Positions 27,337-36,361 of a stretch of 64,000 nt of DNA are shown piece by piece (position 1 is the first letter of the stretch; each line of letters begins with the position of its first letter). The stretch comes from an uncultured Alistipes sp. (GTDB taxonomy: Bacteria; Bacteroidota; Bacteroidia; Bacteroidales; Rikenellaceae): the NCBI GenBank assembly GCA_910576555.1, contig CAJTIY010000001.1, forward strand, positions 62,001 through 126,000, given 5' to 3'. The translations under genes and the position numbers were made by a program. The notes under the pieces were generated by a model. The model was given only the letters and a program-made list of their open reading frames with translations, was not told the origin of the DNA and searched no databases.

Positions 27337-28461
27337 ATGAAGAAACCATCCGTCATCTTTCTTTCGTTCATCCTGCTCGCGGGGTGTTCCGACATCGCCG
27401 ACCGCGACTTCCCGACACCGGAACCTGCTCCTGCGGCGGTCACCGATCCGCAGGCGACCGTGCAGACGGCGCGTCTGCTGGCGAATTTGCGGACGACGGC
27501 CGAAAGCGGTCGCACGCTTTTCGGCCATCAGTGTTCGTCGCTCTACGGCATAGGCTGGTCGGGCGACTCCGACCGTTCGGACGTCAAGAGCATTTGCGGC
27601 GATTATCCTGCCCTGATGGGTTGGGACATCGGGGCCATCGAATCGGGCGGCGACTCCAACCTCGACGGCGACCGGTTCGACGATATCCGTATGCGGATTC
27701 TCGAATCGTATGCCCGCGGCGGCGTGACGACGATAGGGTGGCATACGACCAATCCCGTGACGGGCGGCACGGCGTGGGATACGACGCCTGCCGTCGCTCG
27801 GATCATCCCGGGCGGAGATCTGCACGACCTGTACCGCGGCTGGCTCGACCGCGTGGCCGGATTCCTCGCGTCGCTCCGCACGGCCGACGGGGTTGCCGTG
27901 CCGGTGCTTTTCCGGCCGTTCCACGAACATACGGGCAACGGCTTCTGGTGGGGCAAGGGCAACTGCACGGCCGCGGAGTACGTCTCCCTGTGGCGGTTCA
28001 CGCTCGAGTATCTGCGCGACGTGCGCGGATGCCACAACCTGCTGTGGGTCTATTCGCCTGATATCGTCGGTTCGCAGGACGCCTATCTGGAGTTCTGGCC
28101 CGGCGACGAATACGTCGACATTCTGGGGCTCGATGCCTACGACCGCACCTCGTGGTCGCTCGCGACGGACGGCGTGCGCCTCATGCGGCTGCTGCGCCAT
28201 ATCTCGCACCTGCGTAACAAACCGTTTGCGTTTACCGAGACGGGCATCGAGAACAACACCGCGCAGCCCGCGTGGTGGACCGGCACGCTGCTGAAGGCCA
28301 TCGAATCGATCCCGGCAGCCTACGTGCTCGTATGGCGCAACAAGGATTCGAATCACTTCTTCGGGCCCTATCCCGGATGCGTCTCCGAGGAGGATTTCCG
28401 CAAGTTCGTCGCCACGGACCGCATCCTGACGGAGAAGGATATCGCAGGCATCTACGAATAA
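27337..28461 (+). CDS. GH26 beta-mannanase lipoprotein, copy 2
   Basis: Tandem paralogue of the preceding gene, 374 residues. Lipobox LLAGC followed by SDIADRD, a more acidic start that fits export to the cell surface better than copy 1. Catalytic Glu197 is in RPFHEHTGNGFWWG and the nucleophile Glu301 in FTETGIENN. The two copies share the core motifs, but the residues near the acid/base differ (HECTSTG against HEHTGNG). This suggests division of labour, for example endo-cutting outside and mannobiose release inside; which does which cannot be told from sequence. Confidence 0.93.
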   Translation: MKKPSVIFLSFILLAGCSDIADRDFPTPEPAPAAVTDPQATVQTARLLANLRTTAESGRTLFGHQCSSLYGIGWSGDSDRSDVKSICGDYPALMGWDIGAIESGGDSNLDGDRFDDIRMRILESYARGGVTTIGWHTTNPVTGGTAWDTTPAVARIIPGGDLHDLYRGWLDRVAGFLASLRTADGVAVPVLFRPFHEHTGNGFWWGKGNCTAAEYVSLWRFTLEYLRDVRGCHNLLWVYSPDIVGSQDAYLEFWPGDEYVDILGLDAYDRTSWSLATDGVRLMRLLRHISHLRNKPFAFTETGIENNTAQPAWWTGTLLKAIESIPAAYVLVWRNKDSNHFFGPYPGCVSEEDFRKFVATDRILTEKDIAGIYE

Positions 28462-28474
28462 CGCCGGCCGAACC

Positions 28475-29803
28475 ATGAAACCGATCATTTCTACCCTCGC
28501 GCTCGTATTGCCGCTCCTCGGCTGCAACCCCGCGCCTCGCGAGGCGGGCACGACGCTCGTCCGCGAGTTCATCCGCAATTCGTGGGATGCCGTCGTGCGT
28601 TTCAATCCGAACGATTCGCTGACGCTGATAGGTCTGCCTTATCCCTACACCGTTCCGTGCGTCGCCGGCACTTTTCAGGAACTTTATTATTGGGACACCT
28701 ACTTCACCTGCGAAGGTCTGGCGGCCGACGGGCGTACGGAGCTCGCGAAAAACAATGTCGACGACATGCTTTATCTCGTCGATCGGTTCGGATACATGCC
28801 CAACGGCAGCCGTACATGGTATCTCAACCGTTCGCAACCCCCTTATCTGGCTATGGCCGTCGATCGTATATTCCGGGCGACCGGCGACAGGGAATGGCTC
28901 GCCCGCGCACTCGGGACCCTCGAACGGGAATATGCCTTCTGGATGACGGAGCGCATGACACCCATCGGGCTGAACCGTTATTCCTCTTCGGCCGATGAAG
29001 CGCTCGTGCGCGAGTTCGTCGTCACGGGCGGCCGACGTCTCGGAGCCGATTTCACGAACTGCGGCCTGTCCGAAGAGGAGCTGTCCCGGCTCGGCGCGCA
29101 CTTCGCCGCCGAGGCCGAGTCGGGCTGGGACTTCAATCCCCGGTTCGACCGCCGTTGCGAGGATTTCTGCCCGATCGACCTCAATGCCAATCTCTACCGT
29201 TACGAACGGCTGTTCGCGCGGTTCGCCGCCCTGACGGGCGACGATGCCGCCGTGGAAGGGTGGCTCGCCGCCGCCGAACGTCGACGCGTGCTCATCGACC
29301 GCTACTGTCTCGCCGCCGACGGGATCTATTACGACTACGATTTCCGCCGCGCATGCCGCTCTCCGGTGGTGTCGGGCGCTGTGTTCAACCTGCTCTGCGC
29401 CGGCGTACCCTCCGGCGAAAAGGCCGAACGGCTCGTCCGGGCAGTGCTCCCGCGATTGGAGTTCGAACACGGTCTTGCGGTGTGTGCCGAAGGAGACTAC
29501 CCCTATGTCTACCAATGGTCGTATCCCAACTGCTGGCCTCCGATCGTCCACATGGCCGTATGCGGCCTGGAACGCTACGGATATCGCGACGAAGCGCGCC
29601 GCATTGCGGCCAAATACGTCGATGCGGTGATCGGAACATTCCGACGCACGGGCAATCTGTGGGAGAAATACGACGTACGCACCGGCGGTGCCGGCACGAG
29701 CGAAGAGTACGAAATGCCGCCCATGCTCGGCTGGAGCGCCGGCGTGTTCGTCTGCGCGTGCGAATACCTCGCCGGACGGAGCGAAATCGAAAAGGAACCT
29801 TAA
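28475..29803 (+). CDS. GH37-like (trehalase-family) lipoprotein
   Basis: 442 residues, lipobox LLGC without acidic residues after the Cys, so probably periplasmic. The (alpha/alpha)6 trehalase fold is suggested by GTFQELYYWDTYFTCEGL (close to trehalase signature 1). The putative acid Asp219 is in SGWDFNPRF and the base Glu397 in WEKYDVRTGG, followed by EEYEMPPMLGWSAGVF. Trehalase signature 2, normally QWDxPNGWxP, reads QWSYPNCWPP, so an Asp and a Gly have changed. Because it sits between the mannanases and SusC, its substrate may be an oligosaccharide other than trehalose. The exact reaction is unknown. Confidence 0.78.
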   Translation: MKPIISTLALVLPLLGCNPAPREAGTTLVREFIRNSWDAVVRFNPNDSLTLIGLPYPYTVPCVAGTFQELYYWDTYFTCEGLAADGRTELAKNNVDDMLYLVDRFGYMPNGSRTWYLNRSQPPYLAMAVDRIFRATGDREWLARALGTLEREYAFWMTERMTPIGLNRYSSSADEALVREFVVTGGRRLGADFTNCGLSEEELSRLGAHFAAEAESGWDFNPRFDRRCEDFCPIDLNANLYRYERLFARFAALTGDDAAVEGWLAAAERRRVLIDRYCLAADGIYYDYDFRRACRSPVVSGAVFNLLCAGVPSGEKAERLVRAVLPRLEFEHGLAVCAEGDYPYVYQWSYPNCWPPIVHMAVCGLERYGYRDEARRIAAKYVDAVIGTFRRTGNLWEKYDVRTGGAGTSEEYEMPPMLGWSAGVFVCACEYLAGRSEIEKEP

Positions 29804-29816
29804 AAACGCAAATACG

Positions 29817-32800
29817 ATGAAACCCAAACTTTCGGCCTGCTTCGGCAGGCGCCTATCGATACTTTCGTGCGCCCTGCTTCTTTCGCTGGCGGCACGTGCG
29901 CAGCAGATGCTCGACGGTCGCGTCACGGCCGACGGCGCACCCCTCGTCGGTGCCGGTGTCGTAATAAAAGGAACGACGAAAGGCGTCAGTACCGACGTGT
30001 CGGGCAACTTCTCCATACGCGTAGCGGAGGGCGACGTACTCCAAATAGGATATGTCGGATACCGCTCCCGGGAAATCACGGTTACGGCCGCCATGACCTT
30101 CGTCGAGGCGGAACTCGAATCGGAAAACGTGATCGACGACGTAGTCGTGGTCGGTTACGGCAGCATGCGTCGCAGCGACGTGACCGGATCCGTCGTCTCG
30201 GTGTCGATGGATGCCCTGCGCGACATCTCCTCCCCGTCGGTCGAAGGGCTGCTGCAGGGCCGTGCCGCCGGATTGCAGATCATGAACACCTCGCAGGATC
30301 CCGGTTCGGGCGCCGAGGTGCGTATCCGCGGCAACAGTTCGCTCAACGGGTCGAATACGCCGCTGGTCGTGGTCGACGGCTTTCCGATCGGCGATGCCGG
30401 AAACCTTTCGCAGCTCAATCCCTCCGATATCGAGTCGATCGAGATTCTCAAGGATGCCTCGTCGGCCGCCATTTACGGTTCCCGCGGCGCCAACGGCGTC
30501 ATCCTCATCACCACGCACAAGGCGCGCGGCGGCCGCACCGACGTGACGGTGAACCACCGGACGACCGTCGGGTATTTCACCGACCGGCTCAACGTATGGC
30601 GCGACCCGCTGCTCATGGCTCAGATCGCCAACGAGGAACTGACCAATGCCGGCCTGCCGGCACTCTACACGGGGCGTTACGAGAACGGAACCTACTATCC
30701 GTCGCTCATCGAGATTCAGCGGGGCGAGTGGTCCCGTACCGACTGGGCCGACCTCTGCCTGCGGACGGCAATCGTGAACAACACGACGCTCTCCGTGGCC
30801 CACTCCACGGAGCGCGGATCGGTCAACGCGAGCGTGGGCTACTACGACGATCAGGGCGTTTACCGCAAAGATGGATTCAAGAAAGGCAACGTGCAGCTCA
30901 ACGGCACATGGAAACTCGGCCGCAATTTTACCCTGCAGGCGTCGAACCTCTTCTCCATCCACGAACGCAGGGTGAACAACACGCTCGAATACGGCCGCAA
31001 TCCGCTGTGGCCCGTTTACGACGAGAACGGCGATTATTACATCTCCTCGCTGACCGACTTCAGCCATCCGCTCGTCGTCACCGACAATACGAAGAACAGT
31101 ACTGCGGGTCGCGACCTGATTTCATCGCTGGCGGCCGAATGGGAGATCGTCGGGGGGTTGAAGCTGCGCACGCAGCTCAACTACAACTATGCGACCTCGG
31201 TACACGACGCCTACAATGCCTCGAACACGTCGCAGGAGGCGTTCGACATGAAGGGTATCGCCCGCATCGACAACGGCCATTCGCAGGACGTGCTGACCGA
31301 AACGTACCTCACGTTCCAGCGATCGTTCGGCAACCGGCACAACCTGTCGGTCATGGCCGGCCATTCGTTCGACTACGAAACGGCGCGGTCGCTTTCGACC
31401 ACGGCGTACGGCTTCGTGAACGATGCGCTGGGCAACGAAAACATGGGGTCGGGCGATCCGCAGAAAAACGTCGTCCGCAATACCTACTCGATGAGCAAAC
31501 TGCTCTCGTTCTACGGCCGTGCGAACTATTCGCTCGACGACAAATACCTCTTCACCTTCACCATGCGCGCCGACGGTTCCTCGAAATTCGGGCGCAACAG
31601 CAAGTGGGGCTACTTCCCTTCGGGTGCCGTGAGCTGGAAGATGCACAACGAGGCATGGATGAAACAGGCGCGCGGCATCGACGAATTCAAACTGCGCGTG
31701 AGCTGGGGCATATCCGGCAATCAGGGAATCTCGCCCTATCAGACGCTCGATCGCCTCGGTGTCGAGAAATATTGGTTCGCCGACAAATGGCAGACCGTCA
31801 TCGGCCCCGGTTACGAAGCCGACCGCGAAGGCGCGAACGACCGCTATGTGGTTTGGGGAGGTATCGCCAACCCCGATCTGAAGTGGGAGTCGACGCGTCA
31901 ATGGAACATCGGCCTCGACATGGCCTTTTTGGACGCACGCCTGCGGCTGACGGTCGATCTCTACGACAAGTATACGACGGATCTGCTGCGTGAGAAATAT
32001 CTGCCGCTGTCGAGCTCTTACGACAAGATGTGGGTCAACGACGGCAATATCCGCAACCGGGGTTTCGAGGCGACGCTCGATGGCCAGATCGTCCGCAACG
32101 AGAAGTTCTCGCTGTCGGCTACGCTGATCTTTTCGCTCAACCGCAATAAGGTCTGCGGTCTGGGCAATGCCGTGTCGAGCGGGTTGAGCACCGACTACCT
32201 GACCGGCATGCAGTACGAATACTGCGGGCAGTCGCTTCCCATGTTCAACGCCAATCCGAGCATCTATGCGGTAGGGTACCCGATGTACGTCTTCTATGGC
32301 TACCGGACGGCGGGCATCATCCAGCAGGGCGAGGATCCCGGGTTCATGAGCTCCGACGGCAAGGATCTGCCGGGCGAGTTCCGCTATGTCGACCTGAACG
32401 GCGACTACGCCATCGACGACCGCGACCGGTGCATCATCGGCGATCCGAATCCCGATTTCACGGCGAGTCTCAACATGGCGTTCCGCTACCGCAATCTCGA
32501 CGTTTCGCTCTTCTTCAACGGCGTATTCGGCAACGACGTCATCTACAACGGCTATACCTACGATCCGCGCGTCAAGACGAAACGCTGGACACCCGACAAT
32601 CCGACGAACCGCTATCCGCGCCTCAATTCCACGCGCAGCTACCTCTTCTCGGACTATTTCGTACACGACGGTTCGTTCGTGCGCCTGCAGCAGCTCAACA
32701 TCGGTTACACCATTCCCGTCCGGCGGGCGTTCCTGCGCAGTATCCGTCTCTTCGCCAACATAGAGAATCTATTCACGCTCACCGGATTCGAAGGATACGA

Positions 32801-32885
32801 TCCCGAAACGGGCGTCGACGGAATCTACTGGGGCGGGTATCCGCGTCTGAGAAAATACACGTTCGGTCTGGAACTCAAATTCTAA
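29817..32885 (+). CDS. SusC-family TonB-dependent transporter
   Basis: Outer-membrane importer for large glycan fragments. 1022 residues from the ATG at 29817 (MKPKLSACFGRRLSILS), signal peptide ending near ARAQQ. Residues about 28-105 form the carboxypeptidase-like beta-sandwich (LDGRVTADGAPLVGAGVVIK). The plug domain follows with the SusC/RagA marker VVVGYGSMRRSDVTGSV, RIRGNSSLNGSNTPLVVVDG and DASSAAIYGSRGANGVILI. The rest is the 22-strand barrel, ending YTFGLELKF. It lies 13 bases behind the GH37-like gene and 12 before susD, so it is expressed from the upstream promoter. Confidence 0.95.
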   Translation: MKPKLSACFGRRLSILSCALLLSLAARAQQMLDGRVTADGAPLVGAGVVIKGTTKGVSTDVSGNFSIRVAEGDVLQIGYVGYRSREITVTAAMTFVEAELESENVIDDVVVVGYGSMRRSDVTGSVVSVSMDALRDISSPSVEGLLQGRAAGLQIMNTSQDPGSGAEVRIRGNSSLNGSNTPLVVVDGFPIGDAGNLSQLNPSDIESIEILKDASSAAIYGSRGANGVILITTHKARGGRTDVTVNHRTTVGYFTDRLNVWRDPLLMAQIANEELTNAGLPALYTGRYENGTYYPSLIEIQRGEWSRTDWADLCLRTAIVNNTTLSVAHSTERGSVNASVGYYDDQGVYRKDGFKKGNVQLNGTWKLGRNFTLQASNLFSIHERRVNNTLEYGRNPLWPVYDENGDYYISSLTDFSHPLVVTDNTKNSTAGRDLISSLAAEWEIVGGLKLRTQLNYNYATSVHDAYNASNTSQEAFDMKGIARIDNGHSQDVLTETYLTFQRSFGNRHNLSVMAGHSFDYETARSLSTTAYGFVNDALGNENMGSGDPQKNVVRNTYSMSKLLSFYGRANYSLDDKYLFTFTMRADGSSKFGRNSKWGYFPSGAVSWKMHNEAWMKQARGIDEFKLRVSWGISGNQGISPYQTLDRLGVEKYWFADKWQTVIGPGYEADREGANDRYVVWGGIANPDLKWESTRQWNIGLDMAFLDARLRLTVDLYDKYTTDLLREKYLPLSSSYDKMWVNDGNIRNRGFEATLDGQIVRNEKFSLSATLIFSLNRNKVCGLGNAVSSGLSTDYLTGMQYEYCGQSLPMFNANPSIYAVGYPMYVFYGYRTAGIIQQGEDPGFMSSDGKDLPGEFRYVDLNGDYAIDDRDRCIIGDPNPDFTASLNMAFRYRNLDVSLFFNGVFGNDVIYNGYTYDPRVKTKRWTPDNPTNRYPRLNSTRSYLFSDYFVHDGSFVRLQQLNIGYTIPVRRAFLRSIRLFANIENLFTLTGFEGYDPETGVDGIYWGGYPRLRKYTFGLELKF

Positions 32886-32897
32886 AACTGCACCGCC

Positions 32898-34382
32898 ATG
32901 AAAAAAATCATTCATACGCTTGCCTGCTGCGCCCTTTTGGTGGCCTGCGACCTTCGGGAAGAGCCTTACGGATTCTACTCACGGAACAACTTCTACAAGA
33001 GCGAGGCCGACGCCGAATCGGGGCTGATGTATGCCTACAACGCACTGACGTTCCTCGAATACTCGCGCGGCATATTCTATATCGGCGACATTCCGACCGA
33101 AACCATGTCGCCCAAGAGCGACGAAGCGGGCGATGTCTACCAGCTCGAGAATTGGATCGCAGGACGCGAGACTGAGCAGCTGAAGTACTACTTCAAGTTC
33201 TGCTACATCGCCATCAACCGGGCCAATGCGGTCATCGACCGGCTCGAAGACAACCCGCACGTGGGCGAGACGGCGCGCCGCCGAATTCTGGGCGAGGCCC
33301 GGTTCCTCCGCGCATGGAACTATTTCAACCTCGTGCGGACGTTCGGTCTCGTGCCGGTCCAGACACGCACGGTGGCCGAGCTCTCGCAAACCACGCCGCC
33401 TATGGCGCGCGATCTCGATCAGCTCTACGACCTCGTCTTCGCCGATCTGACCGTGGCGGACGATTTGCTGCAGATCGACAAACGCTTCGGCCGGGCCGAC
33501 AAGGCGGCTGCGCAGTCGCTCATGGCGAAAGCCTACCTGACCGTCGCATCGGCGAAGGAACACGGTGTCTATCGTTACAGGGAGATGCGCCGCGATCCGC
33601 AGACGATGTACGATTCGGCGGCCTACTGGGCCGGTAAGGTCGTCCGCGACTATGCCGCGAATTACGGGTTCGACGATGATCTGCGCGCTATCTACGATGT
33701 CGCCAAACCCGATGGCCCGGAGCATATCTTCATCATGGCGAACGATCGCAGCGGCACGCAGGAGGGCAACTACTCGAAACTGCCGCTGATGTTCCTGCCG
33801 TCGAACAACTCCGTACCGTTCTATATCCGCTACGGCGACGGCTCCCTGCAACGAGCCAACGGCAACGGCTGGGGCGTATTCCTCTGCAACGACGAATTCG
33901 TCGAAAATGCCTTCTCCACGACCGATCGCCGTCGCACGGAACTCATCCATCGAACGATCTACGACCAGACGGGACAACCGATCGTACCCAACCAAGTACG
34001 GGGCTACTTTTCGAGCAAGTATGTCGATCCCGACTTTATCGGCGAGCGCACGAGCGCCCGACCGTTCCTCATTCGCTTTTCTGATATCGCGCTCGTCTAT
34101 GCCGAGGCCGCCGGGCCGGAGGCTGGATTGCCCTACGTAAATCGGATCCGCAGTCGTGCCGGCATTCCGTTGCTGCCGGAAGGCATGTCCGTCGCTGAAT
34201 TCCGTGCGGCGGTCATCCGCGAACGGGCGCTGGAGCTCGCCTTCGAGGGAAACCGGCTGTTCGATCTGCGCCGTACGGCATCGGTCACGACGACCGACAT
34301 CAAGGCTGCGGGATTGAGCGAGGCCGAAGCGGCCTACTATCCCATACCGCAACGGGAAATCGATTTGAATCCTAATCTATAG
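32898..34382 (+). CDS. SusD-family glycan-binding lipoprotein
   Basis: Outer-leaflet partner that caps the SusC barrel. 494 residues, lipobox LLVAC followed by DLREEP. TPR-like N-terminal helices include FCYIAINRANAVIDRL and GEARFLRAWNYFNLVRTFG, the standard SusD/RagB motif. The C-terminal SusD signature is RERALELAFEGNRLFDLRRT, followed by YYPIPQREIDLNPNL. It pairs with the SusC immediately upstream. Confidence 0.95.
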   Translation: MKKIIHTLACCALLVACDLREEPYGFYSRNNFYKSEADAESGLMYAYNALTFLEYSRGIFYIGDIPTETMSPKSDEAGDVYQLENWIAGRETEQLKYYFKFCYIAINRANAVIDRLEDNPHVGETARRRILGEARFLRAWNYFNLVRTFGLVPVQTRTVAELSQTTPPMARDLDQLYDLVFADLTVADDLLQIDKRFGRADKAAAQSLMAKAYLTVASAKEHGVYRYREMRRDPQTMYDSAAYWAGKVVRDYAANYGFDDDLRAIYDVAKPDGPEHIFIMANDRSGTQEGNYSKLPLMFLPSNNSVPFYIRYGDGSLQRANGNGWGVFLCNDEFVENAFSTTDRRRTELIHRTIYDQTGQPIVPNQVRGYFSSKYVDPDFIGERTSARPFLIRFSDIALVYAEAAGPEAGLPYVNRIRSRAGIPLLPEGMSVAEFRAAVIRERALELAFEGNRLFDLRRTASVTTTDIKAAGLSEAEAAYYPIPQREIDLNPNL

Positions 34383-34386
34383 CATC

Positions 34387-35298
34387 ATGAAAAACACGAA
34401 ACGCCTCGTTATGCTGGCAACCGCGCTCATGCTGGCGGGAGCCTGCACGAAAGATATCGACCGGACGCTTCCGAGCAACGAGTGTTCGATCCTCGACATA
34501 CGCCTTACCGGTCAGCTCGGCCGTGCCGACATCGCACGAATCGACGAAGAACGGGGAATCGTCACGCTCTACATGTTCGAACGATCCGATTTCCCGTGGT
34601 CGGCGGTCGAGATCGAAGCTCTGGCCCTCTCTTCGGGCGCGACGTCCGACATCGCGGAGGGAGAAACGCTCGATTTCCGCAATCCCGAGCGTCGGGCGCG
34701 CATCGTCGTCCGTTCGCAGTCGGGTAGGGAGGTGGCATGGAGCATCTGCATCGAGCCTTACGATCCGTTTTACGTGGGAGTCTGGCAAATCGTCGATGTC
34801 AAGATCTACGTCGATCAGAATATAAGCGGCACCGGTACCGGCAGATGGGACACCTCGATGGGCGGCTCCGAGTTCGGAGCGTCGGGCGATGCCGAACTCG
34901 ACAACCGGATCGTCATATCGATGGACGAGGAGATGACCGACGGCATGTTAACGGGCCGTATCGTCAACGATGCCGGACCGGACGGTGCCTACGGTTCGTT
35001 TTTGGGTGTCTATCCGGGCGAATATACGGTTGAGAATCCGCTCGACATGAATCCCCGTCTGCGGCATCTGTTGCCCGTCGGCGAGTCGGAATGGACGCTC
35101 GATCTGGCGACCGGTCAGATGCGCATCGAGAAGAACAACATCGCTTCGGTCATGACCTTTACGCGCAGCTCCTCGGGAGAAGTCTTCTTCGACTTCGCGC
35201 TGCCCGATGCGTCGGGCGATACGCCGGGAAATAATTTCTACAACAATTTCTGGCGCAGCTCGTGGAAGTTTACCTACATCGTTCGGCGCACCGAATGA
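34387..35298 (+). CDS. SusE-position surface lipoprotein of unknown fold
   Basis: 303 residues, signal peptide with lipobox LAGAC followed by TKDIDRT. Residues about 30-125 look like the Ig/cadherin-like N-terminal module often found in lipoproteins behind SusD (SILDIRLTGQLGRADIARID, then VVRSQSGREVAWSICIE). The C-terminal half is beta-rich and contains YVGVWQIVDVKIYVDQN and DFALPDASGDTPGNN. No catalytic motif. By position it should be a surface glycan-binding protein. It starts 4 bases after the susD stop and is the last gene of the operon. Confidence 0.72.
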   Translation: MKNTKRLVMLATALMLAGACTKDIDRTLPSNECSILDIRLTGQLGRADIARIDEERGIVTLYMFERSDFPWSAVEIEALALSSGATSDIAEGETLDFRNPERRARIVVRSQSGREVAWSICIEPYDPFYVGVWQIVDVKIYVDQNISGTGTGRWDTSMGGSEFGASGDAELDNRIVISMDEEMTDGMLTGRIVNDAGPDGAYGSFLGVYPGEYTVENPLDMNPRLRHLLPVGESEWTLDLATGQMRIEKNNIASVMTFTRSSSGEVFFDFALPDASGDTPGNNFYNNFWRSSWKFTYIVRRTE

Positions 35299-35621
35299 TC
35301 TGCCGCAGCGTCCGGATACGTGCTTCGCAGACTGCGCTTCCGGCTGCCACATCATAGACATATCGAACCGAAAGTCAACCGACGGGGCAATCGACATGGT
35401 TGCCCCGTCCCATTTTCACCGTCCTATCGATACATCACTTCCGTAGAAGTAATGGCCGTTTCTCCTGTGATCAAAGCCTTCGGATCGTTGAGTTGTTGCG
35501 TCGTCAGCATCTCGGCAATCGTTACGAATAACAGACTCAACTGTTCGACCAACGGGTTATGAATATGTTATGTTCGGGCCTCCGGATTGTTCGTAAGAAC
35601 GTGCGATAGGGCATAAACAAA
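35299..35621. other. intergenic region behind the mannan operon
   Basis: No gene seen. A hairpin GGGGCAA/TTGCCCC (35384-35406) may end the operon transcript, but only CATTTT follows it, so it is a weak terminator. Confidence 0.4.
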
Positions 35622-35658
35622 AGAAAACGAGATGGTTGCGGTAACCATCTCGTTTTCT
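35622..35658 (-). terminator. terminator of tRNA-Asp, possibly bidirectional
   Basis: A 16-bp perfect inverted repeat (35622-35637 with 35643-35658), 5-base loop, followed on the minus strand by TTTTGTTT. Confidence 0.88.
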
Positions 35659-35694
35659 GTGTCGAGGACCTTATCTCTTCGGTCCCTTCGTCTG

Positions 35695-35768
35695 CGGTGC
35701 GTAGGGGACTCGAACCCCTGACCCCGTGCGTGACAGGCACGTATTCTAACCGGCTGAACTAACGCACC
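35695..35768 (-). tRNA. tRNA-Asp (anticodon GTC)
   Basis: The minus strand gives a full cloverleaf of 74 nt. Acceptor stem GGTGCGT/ACGCACC with discriminator G, D arm TTCAGCCGGTTAGAA, anticodon stem CGTGC/GCACG around loop CTGTCAC (anticodon GTC), and T arm CAGGGGTTCGAGTCCCCT. The 3' CCA is not encoded. A G discriminator is normal for tRNA-Asp. Confidence 0.97.
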
Positions 35769-35788
35769 GTTTTTCTCGATTGCGAATG

Positions 35789-35819
35789 CAAAGGTAGCAT
35801 ATTTTTTTGTATTCGCAAT
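35789..35819 (-). promoter_or_regulatory. tRNA-Asp promoter
   Basis: TACCTTTG (35789-35796) with ATTG 19 bp upstream (35816-35819); start about 20 bases before the tRNA. Confidence 0.65.
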
Positions 35820-35827
35820 GTTTTTTC

Positions 35828-36361
35828 TCACTTTTTGAAGAAAGAAAATCGAACGCTTCCGTAACTTCTTAATTGCCAGAAGCCGGGGTAGGCGGAGACA
35901 TCGGTCTTGTCCGAGTGCTCGAAGATCAGCAGACCTCCCGGCCGCAGCAGATCGCCGCCCATGACCGCCTCCACGACCTGCTCCCGGCCCTCCAGATCGT
36001 AGGGTGCGTCCGAGAAGACGATGTCGAACTGCTTGGCACAGCTGCGCAGGTAGAGAAAAACATTGGCCTTTACCGGGTAGAGGTTGTCGATGCCGAGCTG
36101 TTTCGCCGTATTGCGGATGAAATTCCAGTGCACGGCATTGATTTCCACCGACGTCACGCTCCGCACCCCGCGTGAGGCGAATTCGTAGCTGATCGATCCC
36201 GTTCCGGCGAAGAGGTCCAGAACATCGCACTCCTCGAAATCGACGAGGTTCGAAAGTACGTTGAACAGGTTCTCCTTCGCGAAGTCGGTCGTCGGGCGCG
36301 CCCGCAGATTGCGCGGGGGATTGATCGCCCGTCCTTTGTATTTGCCGCTGATTATTCGCAT
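35828..36361 (-). CDS. rsmD: 16S rRNA (guanine-N2-966) methyltransferase
   Basis: Methylates G966 of 16S rRNA. The start at 36361 gives 177 residues beginning MRIISGKYKGRAINPPRNL, the family N-terminus. SAM-binding DVLDLFAGTGSISYEFASRG and VEINAVHWNFI are clear. The catalytic motif normally DPPY reads SDAPYDLEG, so the first Pro is replaced by Ala. The gene overlaps its upstream neighbour by 10 bases. Confidence 0.92.
   Translation of the reverse strand: MRIISGKYKGRAINPPRNLRARPTTDFAKENLFNVLSNLVDFEECDVLDLFAGTGSISYEFASRGVRSVTSVEINAVHWNFIRNTAKQLGIDNLYPVKANVFLYLRSCAKQFDIVFSDAPYDLEGREQVVEAVMGGDLLRPGGLLIFEHSDKTDVSAYPGFWQLRSYGSVRFSFFKK

Noticed and set aside
35537..35740. 67-residue minus-strand frame near tRNA-Asp
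   Set aside because: It covers the tRNA and its terminator.
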